From Myxococcales bacterium 68-20 (lineage in GTDB: Bacteria; Myxococcota_A; Polyangia; Polyangiales; Polyangiaceae): a stretch of 64,000 nt of DNA. This document shows, one piece after another, positions 16,501-24,207 of the stretch. The stretch lies in the NCBI GenBank assembly GCA_001899635.1, contig MKVQ01000019.1, forward strand, positions 68,264 to 132,263, in the 5' to 3' direction. The translations under genes and the position numbers were made by a program. The notes under the pieces were generated by a model. The model was not told where the DNA came from and ran no database searches. It saw only the letters and a program-made list of their open reading frames with translations. The stretch's first letter is position 1. Every line of letters starts with the position of its first letter.

Positions 16501-18186
16501 GGCGGCGCGGCCGTGCGCTCGCCGACGATCACGGGACGGACGGCGTCGATCACGAGCATGGGAACGCCGATGCCGGCCGAGGATCGCCTCCAGCGCATCT
16601 TCGAGATCACCCGCGACCTCGCGCGCGAGAACGATCTCGACCGGCTTCTCCAGCGCGTCACCGATCACGCCGTGGAGCTCCTCGGCGCCGAGCGCGGCCT
16701 CATCGTCGTCGTGAACGAACGCGGCGATGTCGTCGCCCACACCTCGCGCGACAGCAAGGGCGAGGAGACGCACCAGAACTTCTCGCGTAGCGTGGCCGAG
16801 CGGGTCATCCACGAGGGCGAGCCCGTCATCGCGACGAGCGCCCGGGACGACGAGCGCCTCGCGGAGGCCGTGAGCATCCACCAGCTCATGATCCAGTCGA
16901 TCGCGTGCGTGCCGATCCGGGGCGCCCCGCCGGCCGGAAAGACGATCGGCGCGCTCTACCTCGAGACGCGACTCCGCCCCGGCGTCCGCTTCAAGGGCGA
17001 GCTGCCCACGCTCGCCGCCTTCGCCGACCAGGCCGCGATCGCGATCGAAGGCGCGCGCCGGATGGACGAGCTGAGACGCCGCTCCGAGGAGCTCGAGACG
17101 GCGAACGCCGAGCTGCAGGAGGCGAAGGCTCGCCTCGCCGAACGCCTCGGCGCCCGCACCGAGCAGCTCGCTTCGGCGCGCCGCGATCTGAAGCAGGCAC
17201 GCCAGGAGCTGCGCGGCCACTTCGGCTACGCCGGCCTCGTCGGAACGAGCGCAGCGATGCGGAAGGTCTACGCGCTCATCGACCGCATCAAGGACACCGA
17301 CGTCCCCGTCCTCATCACCGGCGAGAGCGGTACCGGCAAGGAGGTCATCGCAAAGGCAGTGCACGCCTCCGGGCCGCGCGCCAAGTCACCGTTCCTCGGC
17401 GTCAACTGCGGCGCGATCCCGGCGAACCTCCTCGAGAGCGAGCTCTTCGGCCACGTCCGCGGCGCCTTCACGGGCGCCGATCGCGATCGGAAGGGCCTCT
17501 TCCGCGAGGCGGAGAGCGGCTCGATCCTCCTCGACGAGATCGGCGAGATGCCGACGAAGATGCAGGCCGGCCTCCTCCGCGTGCTCCAGGAGAAGACGGT
17601 CCGGCCGGTCGGCGGCGCGAAGGAGGAGAGCTGCAACGCTCGCGTGATCGCCGCGACGAACCGCGATCTCTCGCAGATGGTCTCCGAAGGCACGTTCCGC
17701 GAGGACCTCTTCTACCGGCTCCATGTCATCGAGCTGAAGGTGCCTCCGCTGCGCGAGCGCGCGGAGGACATCCCGGCGCTCATCGATCACTTCCTCACGC
17801 TCTTCTCCGCGCGTCACAAGCGAGAGCGCAAGACCGTGGAGCGCACCGCGGTGCGGCGCCTCCAGGCCTACGATTGGCCGGGCAACGTCCGCCAGCTCGA
17901 ACACGTCCTCCTCAACGCCTGGCTCCTCTCGGAGGACGACGAGATCTCCACCGAGGACCTCGACCTCCCGGCGCCGAGCGGGCGCCTCGTCCCGTCCGAG
18001 ACGACGCGCGGAGCCCCGACCCCCGCCCCCCGCGCGCGCACGCAAGAGGAGTACAAGGACGTCGAGAAGGAGAAGATCCTGAGCGCCCTCGCGCGCTGCA
18101 ACTGGAACCGCGTCCAGGCGGCAAAGTTGATCGGGATCCCGCGGCGCACCTTCTACCGCAGGCTCAAGGACTACGGAATCATCTGA
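13588..18186 (+). CDS. Ser/Thr kinase - TPR - GAF - sigma-54 activator fusion protein
   Basis: 1532 residues. Residues ~33-280 are a protein kinase: Gly-rich loop GKGGGG, Lys at about 62 (ALKVL), catalytic loop HGDIKPAN near 159, and DLG in place of DFG. Residues ~310-480 resemble a P-loop ATPase (GPRRSGRST; VIVVDDLAG). Residues ~500-970 are helical TPR-like repeats. A GAF domain spans ~1000-1160, then a coiled coil. The sigma-54 AAA+ domain has Walker A GESGTGKE near 1245, GAFTGA near 1292 for sigma-54 contact and Walker B SILLDEIGEMP. The C-terminus is a Fis-type helix-turn-helix. It probably activates sigma-54 promoters in response to phosphorylation, a GAF ligand or TPR partners. It stands alone in its orientation. 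Confidence 0.95.
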   Translation: MMPPVSASSVLAGQDRKSEPMGSTPTFRMPARYEPMALLGKGGGGEVWAVRDRVTGRDLALKVLAEDAGEAEVMALVREAVTLSGLEGLGVPQVLAFGRLPGSQRRFLVRELVDGKSLEEVIADGPSSGAGEESARQWLLPLASAADQLTVLHRAGLLHGDIKPANVIVGRDGTGTLVDLGLATPWREGGARARGLTPKYAAPELLQGAPLTVRGEVYALGATLKDALVGRRADLDEATHAALADITARATEEDPEARYPSVDELGSALKSAARIETRALAAAWPVLGADAAAQALAAEVARLGPGQGVAIVGPRRSGRSTLAHRLSWSLGVSGTPVASIEPSRDAMVSSLEVVDLELGAWAAGGQGDGARSGTQSAGALVIVVDDLAGLDDEARGRIRRAAEEGARIVAVADEEAVATLAPRGVSTFVVPPLDESSAADLVKRAIPSLPDRLTKHLLDRTGRRPGPLRSFVKRLAGRAVTSTEEIDEILDTTSSRSIPPTSRSREDALAELTRALDTGRFDTAAQVLEALGPPSSDHESVDFAIARSKILLARSDAAGSAKALDAVAEAAPKSTSSRAWRIARARTFMRAGDSGEAARLTESVAKGAEKDASTADALSVHGLALAFTGDEPNAKKALEEAVAIARNVQDARIEAIAQVSLAIAHQRGGRAKEAREAYEAALASAERARDAWTLATTRLNLAGLAKADGDLAQALVHLEGALDMGRRAGGFIVVQQALFNLANLDLYLGRYARAAASIEKLAEQRDKLAPNARAQLLGLQAELATRMGDIDRAARLYDLSAEAYEAVARPLDGAEARLESILTRLGATPNEPARDVSALARELDALRSKLGEGGFQEHEALAGIVRGSLALARGDETGAREALDEAHARAMSAGQREWAWRALDARARLAAAQGASALARRDTDASLAMLEETASKLPRDLREVFWNDPRRRALRQAHTATMPALPTAAWSGGAAVRSPTITGRTASITSMGTPMPAEDRLQRIFEITRDLARENDLDRLLQRVTDHAVELLGAERGLIVVVNERGDVVAHTSRDSKGEETHQNFSRSVAERVIHEGEPVIATSARDDERLAEAVSIHQLMIQSIACVPIRGAPPAGKTIGALYLETRLRPGVRFKGELPTLAAFADQAAIAIEGARRMDELRRRSEELETANAELQEAKARLAERLGARTEQLASARRDLKQARQELRGHFGYAGLVGTSAAMRKVYALIDRIKDTDVPVLITGESGTGKEVIAKAVHASGPRAKSPFLGVNCGAIPANLLESELFGHVRGAFTGADRDRKGLFREAESGSILLDEIGEMPTKMQAGLLRVLQEKTVRPVGGAKEESCNARVIAATNRDLSQMVSEGTFREDLFYRLHVIELKVPPLRERAEDIPALIDHFLTLFSARHKRERKTVERTAVRRLQAYDWPGNVRQLEHVLLNAWLLSEDDEISTEDLDLPAPSGRLVPSETTRGAPTPAPRARTQEEYKDVEKEKILSALARCNWNRVQAAKLIGIPRRTFYRRLKDYGII

Positions 18187-18206
18187 CGCTCGCGCCTCGC
18201 CACGCT

Positions 18207-18228
18207 CCCGCCGCGCTACTGCGGCGGG
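18207..18228. terminator. Hairpin between convergent genes
   Basis: An 8-bp perfect stem (CCCGCCGC/GCGGCGGG, arms 18207-18214 and 18221-18228) with a 6-base loop lies between the stops of the kinase/activator gene and the response-regulator gene and overlaps the end of the latter. There is no T-run, so it is a weak candidate bidirectional terminator. Confidence 0.4.
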
Positions 18229-18650
18229 ACGTTGAGGACGAGCCAGTAGAGACCGAGCTCGCGCGCGGCGTTCGCGAACTGCTCGTGATCGACCGGCTTG
18301 CGGATGTAGCTGTTCGCGAAGTTGTCGTACGCCGAGAGCCGGTCCTTCTCGTCGTCGGACGACGTCAAGACGACGACAGGGAGACGCCGCGTCTGCTCGT
18401 GAGCGCGGATCTCCTTGAGCACCTCGATGCCGCTCAGCTTCGGGAGGTTCAGATCGAGAAGGACGATGGCAGGCTCGAGGTCGTCGCGGTCCGTGTAGCT
18501 CCCACGACGCAGGAGCCAGTCGAGCGCCTCGACACCGTCGCGCACGCGGACGATCGGATTGGAGACGCGGGCACGCGAGAAGGCGAGGCGCGTCAGCTCG
18601 GCGTCGTCGTCGTTGTCCTCGACGAGAAGGATGATCGAATATTTGGTCAC
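18216..18650 (-). CDS. Single-domain response regulator
   Basis: 144 residues, a receiver domain only. The acidic pair is ILLVEDNDDD, the phospho-acceptor Asp lies in VLLDLNLPKLSG, Thr/Ser in VVLTSSDDEKD, and Lys in YIRKPVD. The sequence is of the Rcp1 type (VRDGVEALDWLLRRG), which pairs with phytochrome-like or PAS kinases and lacks a DNA-binding output. The GTG at 18650 overlaps the kinase stop by four bases (GTGA), so the two are translationally coupled. It is the last gene of the monooxygenase operon. It may act as a phosphate relay or protein-interaction switch rather than a transcription factor. Confidence 0.93.
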   Translation of the reverse strand: MTKYSIILLVEDNDDDAELTRLAFSRARVSNPIVRVRDGVEALDWLLRRGSYTDRDDLEPAIVLLDLNLPKLSGIEVLKEIRAHEQTRRLPVVVLTSSDDEKDRLSAYDNFANSYIRKPVDHEQFANAARELGLYWLVLNVPPQ

Positions 18651-20077
18651 CTGGCACCCTCGAACGTGAAGAAGAACGTCGCCCCTTTGTCCACTTCGGC
18701 CTCGGCCCAGACGCGGCCGCCATGGCGCGAGACGATCCGCTGGACGGTGGCGAGGCCGATCCCCGTCCCTTCGAACTCGTCCGCCGTGTGAAGCCGATGG
18801 AACGGTGTGAAGAGCCTCCGCGCGTGCTCCATGTCGAATCCTGCGCCGTCGTCGCGCACGAAGAAGACGGAGCTCTCGCCGACGCGCCCGACCTCGATCG
18901 TCGCAGCATCTCGCCTCGACGTGAACTTCCAAGCGTTGGCGAGGAGGTTCACGAGCAGCGCATGCGTGAGACGCGCCTCTGCGAGGACCGATAGCCCGGC
19001 AGCAATCCGGACATCGACGCCCCGCTTCGGATCTCGCTCGCGGAGCTCGTCGACGATCGCACGAGCCACCGCCGACAGATCGACGTGCGCGCGAACGAGC
19101 TCGCCGCGCGTAATCCGCGTGAGCGCGAGGAGACCGTCGATGAGCGAGCCCATGCGCTGCGTCCCGGCGCAGATTCGCGTCAGGTAGTGCCGAGCGCGGT
19201 CGTCGAGCGCTCCCCCGTATTGATCCATGAGCTCCCTGCCGAAGCCGTCGATCGCGCGGAGCGGAGCGCGGAGGTCGTGGGAGACCGAATAGGCGAAGGA
19301 CTCGAGCTCGCTGGTCCGCTCGCGCACCGTCCAATCGAGGTGATCGCGCGCGTCCCGGAGATCGGTGATGTCGACGCAGCTCCCGATGTATCCGAGGAAC
19401 GTCCCGTCGTCCGTGTAGTTGGGTATCCCCGTGTCGAGCAACCAGCGGTACTCGCCGTCGGCACGCCGCAGGCGATACTCCATCCGGAACTCACGGCGCG
19501 CCACGAACGAGCCCATGAACGTGCTCATGCACCGCTGGAAGTCCTCCGGGTGCACGCCTTCCGCCCAGCCGACGCCGAGCTCCATCTCCATCGTGCGACC
19601 GGTGAAGGCGAGCCAGGGTCGGTTGAAGTAGTGACAGAGCCCGTCGGTGCCCGCCATCCAGAGCAGCACCGGCGAAGCATCCGCCATCATGCGGAACCGA
19701 TCGGTCACCTCGTCTCGGATCGGCTCGGCGCGGACCGGCTGTCCCACGGTCACGGAGACACCTGCAATCGCGCCGGCGTCGTCCTTGAACGAGGAGAAGA
19801 CGGCTTCGCGCATCGTTGCCCCCGGCACGAGCCGGAGCGGCACCGCGCGCCGCTCGGCGCCTGCGAGGACACGCTCGAGCAGGGCATCGTCGTCCGCGCT
19901 CCACCCCGTGACGACCTCGCGTACCGGCTTGCCCCGAGCGTCGGCCTGGGCGACCCCGAGCATCTCCTCGAGCGCGCGGTTCACGAAGAGGACACGGCCA
20001 TTCGGGTCGAGCGCGAGCAGCCCGTTCGGCGTCGAGCGTGCAATCAGGAGGAGGATGTCCCCGGGGCTCACGCTCAT
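18647..20077 (-). CDS. PAS-domain sensor histidine kinase
   Basis: 476 residues, no membrane span, so cytoplasmic. A first PAS domain covers ~1-115 (NGLLALDPNGRVLFVNRALEEMLG) and a second ~130-250, with a PAC tail YIGSCVDITDLRDA. The HisKA box is SYSVSHDLRAPLRAIDGFG-like (H in FAYSVSHDLRAPLRAI). The ATPase part has N (LLANAWKFTS), G1 (VRDDGAGFDM), F (LFTPFHRLH) and G2 (GTGIGLATVQRIV). The start at 20077 overlaps the stop of the oxygenase beta-subunit gene (ATGA). The kinase presumably senses substrate or redox state for the oxygenase system; TodS/TmoS kinases play such a role in other toluene degraders, but their architecture is different. Confidence 0.94.
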   Translation of the reverse strand: MSVSPGDILLLIARSTPNGLLALDPNGRVLFVNRALEEMLGVAQADARGKPVREVVTGWSADDDALLERVLAGAERRAVPLRLVPGATMREAVFSSFKDDAGAIAGVSVTVGQPVRAEPIRDEVTDRFRMMADASPVLLWMAGTDGLCHYFNRPWLAFTGRTMEMELGVGWAEGVHPEDFQRCMSTFMGSFVARREFRMEYRLRRADGEYRWLLDTGIPNYTDDGTFLGYIGSCVDITDLRDARDHLDWTVRERTSELESFAYSVSHDLRAPLRAIDGFGRELMDQYGGALDDRARHYLTRICAGTQRMGSLIDGLLALTRITRGELVRAHVDLSAVARAIVDELRERDPKRGVDVRIAAGLSVLAEARLTHALLVNLLANAWKFTSRRDAATIEVGRVGESSVFFVRDDGAGFDMEHARRLFTPFHRLHTADEFEGTGIGLATVQRIVSRHGGRVWAEAEVDKGATFFFTFEGAR

Positions 20078-21051
20078 CGTCCTTCGTCGAGCACGAGGGC
20101 CGCGCGCCGCTGCTCGCGACAGGTGGTCTCGACGGCGGCGAGCACCCCGTCGAACGGCTCGCCCGCGTCCTCGAAGAGCGGCGCGAACGCGCGGACTGCG
20201 CCCATCGCGAGCGGATCCCACTTTGCGAGCCAGCCACGAACGACCTCGGCGTTCTCGGGACGCTCCGCGACCGCCGTACGGACGAGCGCTGCGGTCCACT
20301 CGCGATGCCAGTGGCAGTCCTCTCCGAGCGAGAAGAGCACCTTCTCGAGGAGGTCGTCTCCCGCACGACGCGCGAGCCGCGCGAACGACGACATGAAGAG
20401 CTCGTCGAAACGCGGCGCGAGCACGAGCGAGGTCGCGACGAGCGACTCGGCCCAGTCCCAGGTCACGAGCAGCCGCTCGACGCACTCGCGAAGGGGCTGC
20501 CACATCGGGTCGGACTGCCAGGCCTCACGGCTCGACGCGCCGAACGTCGGATCGATGCGCTGGAGCTCGCGCATGCGGTATGCGAGCCGCTGGACGCGGC
20601 GCATCTCGTCCGCGGCCTGGAACGCGCAGGCGATCACGATCGGGCTCGCCGGCGCCGCCTGCCCCGCGTACGCCGCGAGCATCTGCAAGCCGTGCGCGGG
20701 GAAGCGGAGCGGTCCGATGACGCGCGCGAGCACCGCGAGCCACGAAGGGTCGAGCCGCTCGTCGTGACGCGACACCTCGGCCGAGCGGATCAGACCTTCG
20801 ACGAAGGCCTCCTTCCCACGCTGCAGCTCCGTGTAGCTTGCATACGTCGTCTGACGCGGATCGCGGAACGCGTCCCAGTCGGCGACCTCGATCGCCGAGC
20901 GTTGCTCGCGCTCGTACCAGTGCGCCACCGGCGTCCGCACCTCGAAGCCGCGATCGAGGTGGCGGTGATAGAGGAGCTTCGTGCTCCCGATCTCGTACTC
21001 GGTCGGACGACGGCGAAGCTCGGCGAGGTGCCAGTACGTGCGCGGGTTCAT
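20074..21051 (-). CDS. tmoE: Diiron monooxygenase hydroxylase, beta subunit
   Basis: 325 residues, the usual size for TmoE/TouE-type beta subunits. It starts with the family-like MNPRTYWHLAELRRRPTEYE and continues with YHRHLDRGFEVRTPVAHWY. The body is helical (PLRFPAHGLQMLAAYAGQAAP; ADEMRRVQRLAYRM) and, as expected, lacks the ExxH iron ligands of the alpha subunit. It forms the hydroxylase with the products of the A and B genes. ATGA overlaps on both sides tie it to the effector gene upstream and the histidine kinase downstream. Confidence 0.88.
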   Translation of the reverse strand: MNPRTYWHLAELRRRPTEYEIGSTKLLYHRHLDRGFEVRTPVAHWYEREQRSAIEVADWDAFRDPRQTTYASYTELQRGKEAFVEGLIRSAEVSRHDERLDPSWLAVLARVIGPLRFPAHGLQMLAAYAGQAAPASPIVIACAFQAADEMRRVQRLAYRMRELQRIDPTFGASSREAWQSDPMWQPLRECVERLLVTWDWAESLVATSLVLAPRFDELFMSSFARLARRAGDDLLEKVLFSLGEDCHWHREWTAALVRTAVAERPENAEVVRGWLAKWDPLAMGAVRAFAPLFEDAGEPFDGVLAAVETTCREQRRAALVLDEGR

Positions 21052-21353
21052 CGACGCTCCCGAAACGCCCAGACGATCTCGTCGCCACGTGGGTCGATCG
21101 TCAACGTGCCCTTGAACGAAGGCATGACCCTCTCGAGATCGCCCGGGAGGTCGAGCGGCCGGCCGAGGAGCTCCTCGACATCGGCCGTCCGCACCACGCA
21201 GCGGCCCGGCACGAACACCCGGAGGTACGCGCCGCGATCGAGGACCTGCGCGCCCGCATGTCGCTTCTGGATCGCCTCCGCGATCGCACGACCGACCTCG
21301 CCCGTCTCGAGGACCGGGCCGACCGCGTCGAAGCTGCTCGGTCCCGCAGTCAT
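21048..21353 (-). CDS. tmoD: Monooxygenase effector (coupling) protein, MmoB/TmoD type
   Basis: 101 residues, the normal length. The family pattern VGPVLETGEVGRAIAEAI and the DRGAYLRVFVPGRCVV core are visible, and the C-terminus ends in a strand with DPRGDEIVWAF. The cofactor-free effector binds the hydroxylase and adjusts its oxygen chemistry. The ATG at 21353 overlaps the ferredoxin stop (ATGA), and its stop overlaps the beta-subunit start in the same way. Confidence 0.88.
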   Translation of the reverse strand: MTAGPSSFDAVGPVLETGEVGRAIAEAIQKRHAGAQVLDRGAYLRVFVPGRCVVRTADVEELLGRPLDLPGDLERVMPSFKGTLTIDPRGDEIVWAFRERR

Positions 21354-21670
21354 GGCCTTGGCTCGCCTCCGATGTCGACCAGCACCGCCCCGTCGGCGAC
21401 CGCGACGGGGAACCGCTTGAGCCGGGCCCTCGCCGGGTTGATCCCGCATCCGGTCGCGGCATCGTAGGTCCATTCGTGCGCGTGGCAGGTGAGGACGCGC
21501 CCCTCGAGGCGCCCACGACTCAGCTCCACGCCGAGGTGCGGGCATCGATCTTCGTACGCATGCACCTCGTCGCCGAGGCGTACCAGGAGGACCTTGGTGC
21601 CCCGAACGACGACCGGCGTGAGCTCGCCGCCCCAGACGTCGTCGAGCGCGATGGCCCGCTCGAGCGTCAT
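21350..21670 (-). CDS. tmoC: Rieske-type ferredoxin of the monooxygenase
   Basis: 106 residues. The Rieske [2Fe-2S] ligands are seen as CPHLG and CHAHEWTYD, i.e. CxH and CxxH. The rest fits TmoC-type ferredoxins, which pass electrons from an NADH reductase to the hydroxylase. It overlaps the genes on both sides by four bases. A reductase gene (tmoF) is not found in the operon. Confidence 0.93.
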   Translation of the reverse strand: MTLERAIALDDVWGGELTPVVVRGTKVLLVRLGDEVHAYEDRCPHLGVELSRGRLEGRVLTCHAHEWTYDAATGCGINPARARLKRFPVAVADGAVLVDIGGEPRP

Positions 21671-21945
21671 CGGCTCATCCCCACCTGCGAAGCCGGCGCC
21701 GCGCGCTCCGAGGACATGACGAGGTCGACGCGATCGAGCATGGTCAGGCCGGCGCTGGACACCGTCGCGCGCGGATCGAGCCGCTTACCACCAGCAAGGA
21801 CCGTCATCTCCGAGCCGGGAGCCACGCGCATCGACGCTGCGTCCGCGATCGTCTCCGCCAGAGCCGCGATCGTATCGCCGTCCTGTACGAGGACGACGAT
21901 GCCGAGGGTGTCTCCCTTCACGAACGTGTAGAGCGGAACGAGCAC
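21667..21945 (-). CDS. tmoB: Diiron monooxygenase hydroxylase, gamma subunit
   Basis: 92 residues, size and ubiquitin-like pattern of TmoB (VPLYTFVKGDTLGIVVLV; a later TMLDRVDLVMSS). It is the small third subunit of the hydroxylase. The start is the GTG at 21945, one base past the stop of the alpha-subunit gene. Its stop overlaps the ferredoxin start (ATGA). Confidence 0.85.
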   Translation of the reverse strand: MLVPLYTFVKGDTLGIVVLVQDGDTIAALAETIADAASMRVAPGSEMTVLAGGKRLDPRATVSSAGLTMLDRVDLVMSSERAAPASQVGMSR

Positions 21946-21946
21946 G

Positions 21947-23419
21947 TCACTCCTCTCCGAGCCAGCGATACCCGCCGCGCTCGACGTCCTTGCCCCAAGT
22001 GGCGGAGGTCAGCCCAAAGTACTTCCGCAGGAGCTCGAGGAGATTCGCCGGCGCCTCTCCGGCGAGGATCCTCTTCACCACGTCATCGTGCGCCTCGTAG
22101 CGGCTCGGCTCCTGCTCGTAGATCCACCGGCACGGCTCGGAGCAGAAGACGAGCTTCTTGTCGCCACGGGTGACCGTGACCGCGGTGTTCTGTTCCGGCG
22201 TCCCACCGGAGAGAACGAGCTGGCAGAGATCGCAGAAGCCGACCGGCGTCGCGCCGTGCGAGTGCCACTCGACGCCCGGTCCGGACTCGCGCCATCGGTC
22301 CGCGAGACGGCGCCACACAGGCTCGAACATCGGCCACGTGCTCGGATACTTCTCCGCCAGCCACACACGCTCCTCGGGACCGGGGAGCGCGAAGTCGAAC
22401 CACACGGTCGCGCGATAGGAGTACGCGCTCGCGTAGACCATGTGGTGGTACGCATCGAGGCTCTCGACGAACGTGTCCCAGTACCAGGGCCGCGAGAGGC
22501 CGTGCTCCTCCATCGTTCGCACGAACTGATCGAGCACCCACTCCTGCATGAACTCCTTGAACGACGTCCGCCGGCTCGCGAGCGGCGTGAGGTAGTCCAT
22601 GCTGAATCCGGTCACGACCGCGAAGAGGTGCCACGTCCGCCAGAACCACTTGTCGACGAGGTACTGCGCGCGCGCCGGGTCGTGCGCGACGATCTTCGCG
22701 AGCACGGCATCGCCGATCTGCGAGTGGCGGGCCTCGTCGGTCTGGATGCTCTTCAGCATCGTCTCGAACATGCGATCGCCCACGGCGTGAGCGACGGACG
22801 AGAGGCCGACGAACTGGAGATTGGTGAACCCCGTCTCGAACACGAAGTGCGTCGCGATCGCGAACTCGATCGGATCGGATGCGAGGAGCAGCTCGTCGAA
22901 GAGATGGCGAGCTGCGATCGCGACCCAGTTGTTCGAGTGATAGAACTTGTGCGTCCAGTCGAACTGCGGGTCGTGCCGGACCATGTCGTGCAGCAGCACG
23001 AGCGGGATCTGAGCGTGACGGATCTCGTCGAGCGCGCCGAACGTCGACATCGTCCGCCAGGCGCTGTCACGGCCGAACCGCGCCGCGCGGAGGTTCCCGA
23101 CGACCGCCGCGAACTCGGCGAGCGGCAACGTCGCAGCGTGGAGCTTGAGCGCCGACAGCCAGTGAGGATGGAGCTTCTGGAAGTCGGCCGCCTGCCCTAC
23201 CGCCTCGCGGACGGCTCGCACGGACGCCTCCTTCGCCGACTGGTTCGCAACGTATTCGGCGTAGGTCGTGCGGAACGGCTCGTCCCAATCCTTCCACTCC
23301 TCCTGCCGAAGCCAGGGGCTGCCGCTCGTCACCTCGGGAAAGACGTCGCGCTCCGTGACGTAGGAGAAATCCCAATCGAGCTTGCGCGCGAGGTCGAGCC
23401 ACTCGTCTCGAGACAGCAT
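21947..23419 (-). CDS. tmoA: Diiron monooxygenase hydroxylase, alpha subunit (toluene/alkene type)
   Basis: 490 residues, near the family's ~500. The two iron-binding ExxH motifs are LDEIRHAQ (near residue 134) and TDEARHSQIG (near 230), with a further Glu in VFETGFTN. A YHS-type domain with FCDLCQ and FCSEPCRWIYEQEP lies at the C-terminus, as in TmoA. It hydroxylates an aromatic or alkene substrate with O2 and electrons from the ferredoxin. The substrate cannot be set from sequence. The GTG start of tmoB follows after one base. An unknown gene ends four bases upstream. Confidence 0.94.
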   Translation of the reverse strand: MLSRDEWLDLARKLDWDFSYVTERDVFPEVTSGSPWLRQEEWKDWDEPFRTTYAEYVANQSAKEASVRAVREAVGQAADFQKLHPHWLSALKLHAATLPLAEFAAVVGNLRAARFGRDSAWRTMSTFGALDEIRHAQIPLVLLHDMVRHDPQFDWTHKFYHSNNWVAIAARHLFDELLLASDPIEFAIATHFVFETGFTNLQFVGLSSVAHAVGDRMFETMLKSIQTDEARHSQIGDAVLAKIVAHDPARAQYLVDKWFWRTWHLFAVVTGFSMDYLTPLASRRTSFKEFMQEWVLDQFVRTMEEHGLSRPWYWDTFVESLDAYHHMVYASAYSYRATVWFDFALPGPEERVWLAEKYPSTWPMFEPVWRRLADRWRESGPGVEWHSHGATPVGFCDLCQLVLSGGTPEQNTAVTVTRGDKKLVFCSEPCRWIYEQEPSRYEAHDDVVKRILAGEAPANLLELLRKYFGLTSATWGKDVERGGYRWLGEE

Positions 23420-23423
23420 CCGA

Positions 23424-23978
23424 TCACGAGCCCGAGAGCGGTGGGGTCGTGGGCCGGGTGTGGACCTCGTGCTCGTCGATCACGAGGTCGGGCGGAGGTG
23501 GCGCCGTGATGCGCTCGCCGTCGCCCTTCGCCATCTCCTCGAGCTCGAAGGCGGGGATGTCCCTGTTGCCCACGCGCTGCCCTGCCGCGAGCGTGAGGCG
23601 ATTCAGCCCCTGATGGGCTTGGAGCGGCTCGATGATGCTCGGTGTGAGCACGACCGCGCGCTGGAGCTCGTCGATCGGCACCTGGAGGTACACGACGCCG
23701 AAGAGGCGCTCGCGGATGCCGGCGCCGAGGACCGCATGGAAGGCGACGCTCGTCCCTTTGTCGTCGCCGGTGAAGTCGACCTGGAGGTCGCCCTCCAGCC
23801 ACTCGGCCGCGGCGACCCTCGCGATCACCTTGAGGAGCTTCGTCCATCCTTGCTCGGGCCGAGCGACCTCCCCCATGCGCATGATGAGCCGCTTCAGCTC
23901 CTGAGAGGAGCTCGCGGCCAAGGTCAGCACCTCCGAGGTCAGGTCTTCGCTCGTGGTGACGCTCGCGAGATCGATCAC
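23424..23978 (-). CDS. Unknown protein, first gene of the monooxygenase operon
   Basis: 184 residues from the proposed GTG at 23978; the start is uncertain because no strong ribosome site is seen. There are no membrane spans. The protein starts with VIDLASVTTSEDLTSEVL and has a mixed alpha/beta middle (EGDLQVDFTGDDKG; LFGVVYLQVPIDELQRAVV), ending in an Asp/Pro-rich tail. It lies four bases before the alpha-subunit gene and so is likely co-transcribed. No family recognised; it could be an accessory or regulatory protein of the oxygenase. Confidence 0.68.
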   Translation of the reverse strand: MIDLASVTTSEDLTSEVLTLAASSSQELKRLIMRMGEVARPEQGWTKLLKVIARVAAAEWLEGDLQVDFTGDDKGTSVAFHAVLGAGIRERLFGVVYLQVPIDELQRAVVLTPSIIEPLQAHQGLNRLTLAAGQRVGNRDIPAFELEEMAKGDGERITAPPPPDLVIDEHEVHTRPTTPPLSGS

Positions 23979-24207
23979 GGATCGAGATGATGCACGATTT
24001 CGACGATTTGGCGATCCGGAGAGGGCCCAGGCACCGCACTTTTTTGGCGCCGCGCGCCCGCCACAACGGAAGAGCTCATGGCGCAGGCTCGTGCGCTCCG
24101 GGGCCTCCTGCCCCGCTCGTCCCGAGGACGTCGGAGCCTTCGCCGCCGGGATGGAGCCCCGAAACGCCCTGGACGCGCGCAGACAGCCCACGTACCTCCA
24201 TCGGGTG

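Noticed and set aside
15316-17364. 682-codon minus frame inside the kinase/activator gene
   Set aside because: Shadow of a gene with clear TPR, GAF and AAA+ domains on the plus strand.
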